A stretch of 6,952 bases of DNA from Planctomycetota bacterium (GTDB lineage: Bacteria; Planctomycetota; Phycisphaerae; Phycisphaerales; UBA1924), in assembly GCA_017303565.1 (NCBI GenBank), contig JAFLCM010000129.1:1-6952 (forward strand), written 5' to 3'. The notes below the pieces were generated by a model, which was not told the DNA's origin, did not search any database, and was given only the letters and a program-made list of their open reading frames with translations. The position numbers and the translations under genes are program-made. Every line of letters starts with the position of its first letter. The first letter of the stretch is position 1. Below, in pieces: positions 1 to 4,735 of this stretch.

Positions 1-18
1 GTCAAGCTGAATCTCTCA

Positions 19-32
19 CGGAAGCGCTTTCA
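19..32. promoter_or_regulatory. Possible LacI-family-type operator upstream of thiS
   Basis: The palindrome AAGCGCTT sits at 22-29 inside CGGAAGCGCTTTCA. This matches 12 of 14 positions of the cre-type consensus TGWAARCGYTWWCA bound by LacI-family regulators such as CcpA. It lies about 40 nt before the thiS start. The 10-mer GAAGCGCTTT recurs at 4622-4631 in the other clear regulatory gap. It could equally lie inside the end of an upstream gene, because the left edge of the window cuts the context. The regulator is unknown. Confidence 0.2.
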
Positions 33-72
33 TTCTGCGGCAACTTCCGAGGACGCTGACCTACTGTTCCCC

Positions 73-279
73 GTGACCCCCACGATCGAGCTCAACGGAA
101 AGCCCCATGCCATTGCCGAAGGCGCGACCGTTCGTGACCTGCTGGAGGCACTCGGTCTGACCGCCCAGCCGGCGGCGGTGGAGGTGAACAGGGTCCTGGT
201 GCCCCGGCGGGAGCACGAGCGGCGCGTGCTGCAGCCCGGGGACCGGGTCGAGGTGGTGACGCTGGTCGGCGGGGGATGA
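73..279 (+). CDS. thiS: Sulfur carrier protein ThiS
   Basis: This is a 68-residue ubiquitin-fold sulfur carrier for thiamine biosynthesis. In the family, the C-terminal Gly-Gly is adenylated by ThiF, converted to a thiocarboxylate, and donates sulfur to thiazole synthase ThiG in the cytoplasm. The sequence shows the usual ThiS order: MTPTIELNGKPH at the N-terminus, the ATVRDLLEALGL helix, the AVEVNRVLVPR strand, the LQPGDRVEVV strand, and a terminal VGGG ending exactly at the stop. The length is normal for ThiS. I chose the GTG at 73 because the ThiS fold begins there. The reading frame has no stop back to position 1, and no Shine-Dalgarno is well placed (GAGGA at 49-53 is too far). An upstream extension or fusion therefore cannot be excluded. 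thiG or other thi genes would have to lie to the left of the window. The next gene is convergent, so thiS ends its transcription unit. Confidence 0.9.
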   Translation: MTPTIELNGKPHAIAEGATVRDLLEALGLTAQPAAVEVNRVLVPRREHERRVLQPGDRVEVVTLVGGG

Positions 280-294
280 AGGGACCGGTGTGGG

Positions 295-672
295 TCAGGA
301 GACGATCGCGCCGGGCGCGATGTCCCGCTCGGTGCCCAGGATCACGACGTTCCGCTTGATGGTCGGGTCGTTCGCGGCGGCGTCCTTGGGGGCGTCGCTG
401 GCGGCCAGGAGCATGCCGCGGGATTCCTCGCCGCGGATGACGCGGGGAGCGAGGTTGGCGACGATGACGATGAGGCGGCCGACGAGCTGCTCGGGGGTGT
501 AGTGCTCGCGGATGCCGGCGCAGATCTGCCGCGGCGTGCCCGAGCCGTCGTCCAGTTGGAGTTTCCAGAGCTTGTCGGCGTTGGGGTGCGGCTCGCAGGA
601 CAGCACCTTGGCGACCCGGAGGTCAACCTGGGCGAACTGCTCGAACGTGATCTGCGGCTTGGGTTCGGCCAT
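295..672 (-). CDS. tRNA-binding protein, MetRS beta-subunit-like (MetG C-terminal domain)
   Basis: This is a stand-alone 125-residue OB-fold tRNA-binding domain (EMAP II/Trbp111 type) matching the C-terminal dimerisation and tRNA-binding domain of methionyl-tRNA synthetase. Visible family signatures are ITFEQFAQVDLRVAKVLSCE at the N-terminus, HPNADKLWKLQLD, the ICAGIREHYTPEQLVGR segment, VIVANLAPRVIRG, and EESRGMLLAAS, followed by a final strand resembling LxTxDRDIxPGxxV. The ICAGI and ESRGMLLAA signatures favour MetG-beta over CsaA, a chaperone-like relative. Between LLAAS and the last strand there is an extra stretch of about 16 residues (APKDAAANDPTIKRN and neighbours) that I do not expect in the usual domain. 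Such proteins are often annotated as methionine--tRNA ligase subunit beta. It may act in trans on a MetRS lacking this domain, or as a general tRNA chaperone. The ATG at 672 begins the domain directly, with no Shine-Dalgarno upstream. Confidence 0.85.
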   Translation of the reverse strand: MAEPKPQITFEQFAQVDLRVAKVLSCEPHPNADKLWKLQLDDGSGTPRQICAGIREHYTPEQLVGRLIVIVANLAPRVIRGEESRGMLLAASDAPKDAAANDPTIKRNVVILGTERDIAPGAIVS

Positions 673-926
673 GGTTTTTCGCGGGAGAGAGGGCGGGAAG
701 GAACGCGGTCGGCCTGGGTCGGGTCCGGGGGGGAGGAGTGTAGCGGGCCGGCCCGGCGGTCCGCCGTTTTCGCCTCAAGGCCCGATGCCGGTGCCCGAAG
801 CCCCGATGCGCCGGGAGCGTTTGCAGTGCCGGCCCCCGGCGGGCCGATAGGCTCTGGAGGAGGATCCCGTTCGGCGCGTCGGTGCGCGCCCGCGGCCCGT
901 TGGCCCTCGGACACACGACGATCACG
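673..926. other. Divergent intergenic region between the tRNA-binding gene and dacB
   Basis: This 254-nt, very GC-rich gap must hold promoters for both flanking genes, but I see no convincing -35/-10 pair. TTGCAG at 821-826 followed by GATAGG at 846-851 has a 19-nt spacing and poor matches. It contains a small hairpin followed by TTTT (754-770) and an isolated strong Shine-Dalgarno-like run GGAGGAGG (856-863). No short gene with a recognisable product is visible. Confidence 0.4.
754..770 (+). terminator. Weak terminator-like hairpin with T-run
   Basis: CGGCG (754-758) pairs with CGCCG (762-766) around a 3-nt loop and is followed by TTTT (767-770). The stem is only 5 bp. No plus-strand gene ends nearby, the closest being thiS about 475 nt upstream, so it could at most stop antisense readthrough across the tRNA-binding gene. 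In DNA this GC-rich such a stem can arise by chance. Confidence 0.15.
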
Positions 927-2417
927 ATGTTGAACCACGCCGCCCTCAAGGCTCGTCCGCGTGCCGCCGCCTGTTTCGCGGCGCTGGGTGTTCTGCTCGC
1001 CGGGACGGTCGCGTTCGGGCAGTCCCTGAATGCCCGCTACGACGCGCTGGTGGCCAAGGCCCGGCTGGGCAAGACGACGATCGCCGCGCAGGCGGTGGAC
1101 ATCGAGACCGGCGAGGTGCTGATCTCTCGGAACGCGAACGCGTCGATGATCCCGGCGTCGAACATGAAACTGCTGACTGCCGGCGCGGGGGCGCTGGTGC
1201 TCGGCCCGTCGTTCACGTTCCGCACGGAACTGGTCCACCAGCCCGAGGCGAGGCGGCTGGTGTTCCGGGGCTCGGGCGACCCGGCGCTGGGCGACCCGAA
1301 ACTCCTCGCCGCCATGAACATCGGGGTCGAGGACCTCATCGATCATTGGGTCGACGCCGCCAAGAAGGCCCGGCCCGACGGGGTGAACGAGCTGGTCATC
1401 GACGACCGCATCTTCGACCGCCAGTACCGGCACCCCACCTGGCCGCCGGGGCAGGCGAACCGCTGGTACTGCGCCGAGGTCTCGGGTCTGACGTTCTACG
1501 CGAACCTGCTGGCGGTGTTCCCCTCGCCGCAGAGCGCCGGCAGCCCCGCGGTGCTGAAGACCGAGCCGTTTTCGCCGTGGATCGAAGTGCGGAACAAGAC
1601 GCGTTCGGTCCGCCAGGGTCAGCAGACGGTGTGGGCGCAGTGGACCGCGACGAACGAGATCACGTGCCACGGCGACGTGCGCTACAGCACGGACGCGGTG
1701 GAACTGGCCCTGAACAACTCGCCCGACTTCTTCGCGAGGCTCATGGCCGATCGCCTGCAGCGGGCGGGGGTGAAGGTGAACACCGCGCGGCTCGCCACCG
1801 AGAACGAGTCGCTCTCGGGCGGCGAGGTGATCCAGGTGGTGCAGACGCCCATCTCGACCGTGATGGAGCGGTGCAATGTGGACTCGTACAACCTGTACGC
1901 CGAGGCGCTGCTGAAGCGGATGGGGCACGAGGTGAGCAGCGGGCCGGGGTCGTGGAAGTCCGGGGCGGCGGTCATCCGCATGAAACTGGCGGAGAAACTC
2001 GGGGCGGAGGCGGGGCGCGGCATCCAGGTGGCCGACGGATCGGGCATGAGCCGCGAGAACCGCGTCACCGCGGCGCTGCTGGTCAAGTGGCTCGGCGTGA
2101 TGACGCGCGAGGGCGAGGCCGGCCGCGTCTTTGTCGACAGCCTTCCCGCCCAGGGCGAGGGCACCATGGAGCGGCGCTTCAGCTCGAAGAAACTCAAGAA
2201 CGAGGTCCGGGCCAAGAGCGGGTACATCTCCGGCGTGTGCAACCTCGCGGGGTACGTCACCGACAAGCGCTCCGGGCGGCGCGTCGCTTTCGCGATCCTG
2301 ACCAACGACAAGCCGGGCAACGTGGGCGTCGCGGCCATCAAGGCGTTCCACGAGGACGTGGTGGCGCTGTGCGACCGCTGGCTGGCGGACCAGGCCGAGG
2401 ACGATTCGGCGCGGTGA
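927..2417 (+). CDS. dacB: D-alanyl-D-alanine carboxypeptidase/endopeptidase, PBP4 type (peptidase S13)
   Basis: This is a periplasmic low-molecular-mass penicillin-binding protein of the S13 family, expected to remove the terminal D-Ala from peptidoglycan stem peptides and/or cut cross-bridges. The three active-site motifs are present in order. SxxK is SNMK at residues 78-81, within PASNMKLLT, with Ser78 as the nucleophile. SxN is SYN at 320-322, within VDSYNLYAEALLKRMG. KTG is represented by KSG at 430-432, within RAKSGYISGVCNLAGYV. The long stretch between motifs 1 and 2 matches the inserted domains typical of PBP4. The 496-residue length fits the family. An N-terminal signal peptide (charged AALKARPR, then a hydrophobic AACFAALGVLLAGTVAFG) probably ends near residue 31. 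I chose ATG 927 because it gives a normal n-region. The in-frame GTG at 882 would add 15 residues and lies 18 nt after GGAGGAGG, so it remains possible. The gene is monocistronic by appearance. Confidence 0.92.
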   Translation: MLNHAALKARPRAAACFAALGVLLAGTVAFGQSLNARYDALVAKARLGKTTIAAQAVDIETGEVLISRNANASMIPASNMKLLTAGAGALVLGPSFTFRTELVHQPEARRLVFRGSGDPALGDPKLLAAMNIGVEDLIDHWVDAAKKARPDGVNELVIDDRIFDRQYRHPTWPPGQANRWYCAEVSGLTFYANLLAVFPSPQSAGSPAVLKTEPFSPWIEVRNKTRSVRQGQQTVWAQWTATNEITCHGDVRYSTDAVELALNNSPDFFARLMADRLQRAGVKVNTARLATENESLSGGEVIQVVQTPISTVMERCNVDSYNLYAEALLKRMGHEVSSGPGSWKSGAAVIRMKLAEKLGAEAGRGIQVADGSGMSRENRVTAALLVKWLGVMTREGEAGRVFVDSLPAQGEGTMERRFSSKKLKNEVRAKSGYISGVCNLAGYVTDKRSGRRVAFAILTNDKPGNVGVAAIKAFHEDVVALCDRWLADQAEDDSAR

Positions 2418-2487
2418 GGCTGGTCCGGCCCGCGCGCCCCGCCTATTCTCCGCCCGTGCTACCCACTGCCTGAGAGACAACCCGCCC

Positions 2488-2518
2488 GTTGGCCCCGCCC
2501 GGTTTCCCGCGGGCCGAC
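2488..2518 (+). other. Intergenic hairpin after dacB (possible terminator or structured RNA)
   Basis: GTTGGCCC (2488-2495) pairs with GGGCCGAC (2511-2518) over 8 bp including one G-U wobble. Inside the loop, CGG (2500-2502) can pair with CCG (2507-2509) around TTTC. It starts about 70 nt after the dacB stop. There is no downstream T-run, so it is not a classic intrinsic terminator. A 3'-end structure for dacB or part of a leader for the next gene are both possible. Confidence 0.3.
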
Positions 2519-2610
2519 TACCGCCCTTGAGCAGTGGCTTTCCGCCCTGCGGGACGGTGTCTCGGCGGTGTTGTCACCACTCGCGACCATTTCAAGCAGA
2601 CCTTGATCGT

Positions 2611-2642
2611 GCCGGCTCGCGCTCAACCGCGCGTTCGCCGGC
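2611..2642 (+). other. Leader hairpin upstream of the RNHCP gene
   Basis: GCCGGC occurs at 2611-2616 and again at 2637-2642. Being self-complementary, the two copies can pair, with an inner CGCG/CGCG stem (2618-2621 with 2628-2631) around CTCAAC. It lies 35 nt before the chosen ATG at 2678. It may be a leader structure, but short self-complementary GC runs are common at this base composition. Confidence 0.2.
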
Positions 2643-2677
2643 GGTCACGCACACCACCGACGCGAGCACTTCTCCCA

Positions 2678-3028
2678 ATGAGCCATAAGTCCCGGGGCGA
2701 CGAGCCGCGATTCACCTGCATCCGCTGCAAGTCCCACGTTTCCTGCGACACCTACGGCACCAAGCACCGCAACCACTGCCCCGCTTGCTTGTGGTCGCGC
2801 CACGTCGATGAGGAGCCGGGCGACCGCTCCTGCCCGTGCCGCTCACCCATGGAGCCGATCTCGATCGAGGTGCGGCGCGACGGCGAGTGGGCGATCGTTC
2901 ACCGCTGCGCCGGCTGCGGCACGCTCCGCACCAACCGCATCGCGGGTGACGATCACCCCTTGTCGCTCCTGGCGCTGGCGTTGCGGCCGATCGCGAAGCC
3001 AGCGTTCCCGCTGGATCAGTTCGGTTGA
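2678..3028 (+). CDS. RNHCP domain-containing zinc-ribbon protein
   Basis: This is a 116-residue protein with the diagnostic RNHCP motif at residues 31-35 (KHRNHCPACLWSRHVD) and the family's second half: PGDRSCPCRSPMEPI, then an IVHRCAGCGTLRTNRIAGDD stretch. Cysteine pairs C14-x2-C17 (FTCIRC), C34-x2-C37 and C77-x2-C80, with C52/C54 between them, suggest one or two structural zinc sites. The function of this family is not known to me. A nucleic-acid-binding or RNA-related role is only a guess from the zinc-ribbon layout. No signal peptide or membrane segment is visible, so it should be cytoplasmic. I chose ATG 2678 because RNHCP proteins start just before the first CxxC. An in-frame GTG at 2534 would add 48 Arg/Pro-rich residues unlike the family. 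It has no clear Shine-Dalgarno and converges with the next gene 19 nt downstream. Confidence 0.87.
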   Translation: MSHKSRGDEPRFTCIRCKSHVSCDTYGTKHRNHCPACLWSRHVDEEPGDRSCPCRSPMEPISIEVRRDGEWAIVHRCAGCGTLRTNRIAGDDHPLSLLALALRPIAKPAFPLDQFG

Positions 3029-3050
3029 GCCGGGTGGAGTCTCAGGCTCA
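3026..3050. terminator. Possible bidirectional hairpin between convergent genes
   Basis: TGAGCC (3026-3031) is the exact reverse complement of GGCTCA (3045-3050), leaving a 13-nt loop. Each arm contains the stop codon of one of the two convergent genes: TGA of the RNHCP gene on plus, and TGA of the secreted-protein gene on minus. A 6-bp stem with no T-run on either side is weak as a terminator, but the symmetry is notable. Confidence 0.25.
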
Positions 3051-4571
3051 CGGGCAGGGGCGCCCGAAGGCGGCGAGCATCACCAAAAGGTCGAGCGTAT
3101 TTACGCACGGGTCGGCGGGGTCGAGGTCGGCAGGGGCCAGCCAGGCCGCGTCGCTGGGGCACTTGCCGAACGACGCCAGGACGACGAGCAGGTCGTTGGT
3201 GTTCACCTGCCCGTCGTTGTTCGCGTCGCCCGGGCAGGTCGGGGTGACGATGACCTCCGACACGTGGGTGGTGTAGATGTCGGTGGCGGAGACGTACTCC
3301 TGGATGGTCCAGAAGCGGCGCGGGTCCTGCGGGTCGAGGGTGGTCGAGGAGTAGTCGCCCCAGCGGTTGCGGCCGCTGCCGTCGAGCCGCACAAAGTCGG
3401 AGACGCCGGCCTTGAGGACGACGGGCGGGTTGAACTGGGTGCTCACGCCGTCGAACCGGCCCACGGAAGCGAAGGAAGAGTTGAACCGCGTCTCGTCGTT
3501 CGAGGAGGCCATGCCGATGACGACCTCGCCGGACAGGTTCGCGCAGATCGACGGGAAGAAGTAGTCGGTCGTGCCGACGGGGTCGGAGATGATGCCGGAT
3601 TCGAGGATCGCGCCGGTGGCGGCGCTGATGCGGAACCACTGGACAGCGGCGTTGGCGGGGCCGGCGCTGGACGGTGCCGAGATCGCGCGGGCCGCCCAGA
3701 TGGTCGCGCCGATCTGGATCGGCGCCGCGGTGAATCGGTTGTCCACGGTGGCGAAGTTCTGCCGAGCGCCGGGCTGGTCGGCGGTGGGGGGGTTGGGCCC
3801 GTTCGGCGCGATGACGCTGGGCGTCGAGAAGTCCAGCGTTAGCGCTCCAGGGACGCCGGTCAGGAGCGTCCGCTTCAGGCTCGTGGAACTGAAGGAACTG
3901 AACAGCGGCCGCGACGCCGCGCCGTCCAGGCTCACGACCGGCTGCACGGCGAACCCGGTGCTGGCGCTCGACACCGATTCGAAGAACTGGAGGCCCGCGG
4001 TGTTGCCCCCCAACAGGCTCGCCTTCGGCACGGCGCCGAAGTGCATGAAGAACGGGCCGCTGGAGATCGCGAACATGTTGGCGCTGAAGATCACGCTGTC
4101 GCCGCTGATCCCGAGCATCGGGAAGTCGGCCCACTGGACGTCGTCGCTGTCGGCGTCGATGCGGAAGCCGGTCCAACCCATCGTGGGGTCGTCGCTGTTC
4201 GACACCGCGAGCAGGAACGCGTTGGCCGCCCGAGGCGCATCCACCGCCAGGGCGAAGAAGCGCCCGCTGGGCGCGTCGAACAGCACCCGGGGGTCGAAGG
4301 AGAATGCGCCGGTGACCGTCACCCCTGAGTTGATGAAGAACTGGTCGAGGGTGGAGGTCTGCACCCGCACGCCGTCGCTCTTGCGGTACACGCTGTATCG
4401 GCTGTTGACGAGTTCGACGAAGTGCCGCGGTCCGACCGCGCCCATCGTGTCCGGCGGGTTGAGCGTCGTGTCCACGAGGTACGTCGAAGCGTTGAACTGG
4501 CGCCCCACGCTGTAGGAGGGCGGAGCTCCGACGATTCCGGCGGACATCACGACAACGGCGGCGGTCAGCAT
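3048..4571 (-). CDS. Secreted protein with C-terminal dockerin-like EF-hand pair, function unknown
   Basis: This is a 507-residue exported protein. The first 16 residues are a short hydrophobic signal (MLTAAVVVMSAGIVGA) with a plausible cut after VGA, though the n-region lacks a positive charge. Residues from about 17 to 440 are beta-rich and Ser/Ala/Asp-rich, with motifs PPDTMGAVGPRHFVELVNSR, FDPRVLFDAPSGRFFALAVD, LLAVSNSDDPTMGWTGF and WADFPMLGISGDSVIFSANM. I recall similar motifs in uncharacterised planctomycete extracellular proteins. A beta-propeller is plausible but unproven, and I see no catalytic signature. Residues 446-507 are a dockerin-like tail. Loop 1 is GDANNDGQVNTND (D449-D460). 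Loop 2 is the degenerate DLDPADPCVNTLD (482-494, one residue longer). Each is followed by LLVxLAxFG. Cys446, 471, 489 and 506 may form disulfides. The ATG at 4571 is the only possible start before an upstream in-frame stop, and GAGG lies 8 nt ahead. The gene is divergent from fbp. Confidence 0.85.
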   Translation of the reverse strand: MLTAAVVVMSAGIVGAPPSYSVGRQFNASTYLVDTTLNPPDTMGAVGPRHFVELVNSRYSVYRKSDGVRVQTSTLDQFFINSGVTVTGAFSFDPRVLFDAPSGRFFALAVDAPRAANAFLLAVSNSDDPTMGWTGFRIDADSDDVQWADFPMLGISGDSVIFSANMFAISSGPFFMHFGAVPKASLLGGNTAGLQFFESVSSASTGFAVQPVVSLDGAASRPLFSSFSSTSLKRTLLTGVPGALTLDFSTPSVIAPNGPNPPTADQPGARQNFATVDNRFTAAPIQIGATIWAARAISAPSSAGPANAAVQWFRISAATGAILESGIISDPVGTTDYFFPSICANLSGEVVIGMASSNDETRFNSSFASVGRFDGVSTQFNPPVVLKAGVSDFVRLDGSGRNRWGDYSSTTLDPQDPRRFWTIQEYVSATDIYTTHVSEVIVTPTCPGDANNDGQVNTNDLLVVLASFGKCPSDAAWLAPADLDPADPCVNTLDLLVMLAAFGRPCP

Positions 4572-4579
4572 GTGAACAA

Positions 4580-4583
4580 CCTC
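4580..4583 (-). promoter_or_regulatory. Ribosome binding site of the secreted-protein gene
   Basis: Read on the minus strand, GAGG precedes the ATG (4571-4569) by 8 nt. The in-frame stop TGA lies ten codons upstream (4601-4599) and no other start codon occurs between, so this site fixes the start. Confidence 0.5.
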
Positions 4584-4608
4584 GCAACGGTGAACCGATC
4601 AGCCGCCC

Positions 4609-4636
4609 ACCGTACCGTGCTGAAGCGCTTTTCCAA
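4609..4636 (-). promoter_or_regulatory. Candidate promoter of the secreted-protein gene
   Basis: On the minus strand TTGGAA (4636-4631) and TACGGT (4614-4609) are separated by 16 nt, giving a leader of roughly 30 nt before the ATG. The -35 box matches TTGACA at 4 of 6 positions and the -10 box matches TATAAT at 3 of 6, so it is weak. The palindrome AAGCGCTT falls in the spacer, where a bound regulator would block polymerase. Confidence 0.25.
4619..4632. promoter_or_regulatory. Possible Cra/LacI-family operator between the secreted-protein gene and fbp
   Basis: GCTGAAGCGCTTTT matches 13 of 14 positions of the enterobacterial Cra (FruR) consensus RSTGAAWCSNTHHW as I remember it, with AAGCGCTT as the palindromic core at 4623-4630. 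It lies about 100 nt upstream of fbp, a gluconeogenic gene of the kind Cra controls in Escherichia coli, and within the candidate promoter spacer of the divergent gene. A planctomycete Cra orthologue is not shown, so the regulator is inferred only as LacI-like. Confidence 0.3.
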
Positions 4637-4641
4637 GTGTC

Positions 4642-4670
4642 TTGTCGCCCAAATCCGGTGCCACTTTTCA
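4642..4670 (+). promoter_or_regulatory. Weak candidate promoter of fbp
   Basis: TTGTCG (4642-4647) and TTTTCA (4665-4670) are spaced by 17 nt in the least GC-rich part of the intergenic gap, giving a leader of about 60 nt. The -10 match is poor. If real, the palindrome at 4619-4632 lies just upstream of the -35, a typical activator position. Confidence 0.18.
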
Positions 4671-4692
4671 GGACGGGCCCGCTCCGAGTCGT

Positions 4693-4710
4693 CGGGCGGT
4701 ACCTTGCCCG
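4693..4710 (+). other. Small hairpin in the fbp leader
   Basis: CGGGC (4693-4697) pairs with GCCCG (4706-4710) around the 8-nt loop GGTACCTT, ending 14 nt before the fbp Shine-Dalgarno. The stem is short and may be chance. Confidence 0.15.
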
Positions 4711-4724
4711 CCACCCGCGACCAC

Positions 4725-4728
4725 GGAG
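4725..4728 (+). promoter_or_regulatory. Ribosome binding site of fbp
   Basis: GGAG lies 7 nt before the GTG at 4736. This supports that start over the in-frame GTG at 4637, which has no Shine-Dalgarno and would add 33 Arg/Pro-rich residues not seen in the family. Confidence 0.6.
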
Positions 4729-4735
4729 ACGACGC

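Noticed and set aside
283..296. GACC/GGTC inverted repeat in the thiS to tRNA-binding-gene gap as a terminator
   Set aside because: The stem is only 4 bp and has no T-run, so it is too weak to claim.
821..851. TTGCAG and GATAGG as a dacB promoter
   Set aside because: Spacing is 19 nt and both boxes match consensus at only about half the positions. Such pairs are expected by chance.
342..2480. A 712-codon open frame on the minus strand across dacB and part of the tRNA-binding gene
   Set aside because: It is antisense to dacB with all three active-site motifs intact, and its translation is a low-complexity Arg/Pro/His/Gly-rich string. GC-rich third positions keep antisense frames open.
2469..2484. 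CTGAGAGACAACCC, reminiscent of the TPP riboswitch CTGAGA...ACCC core
   Set aside because: The second conserved element (ACCTGAT and following bases) is missing, and the downstream gene encodes an RNHCP protein, not a thiamine gene.
3016..4587. A 523-codon minus-strand frame overlapping the secreted-protein gene
   Set aside because: It is shifted by one frame from the gene with signal peptide and dockerin-like tail. Its translation is Arg-rich and featureless.
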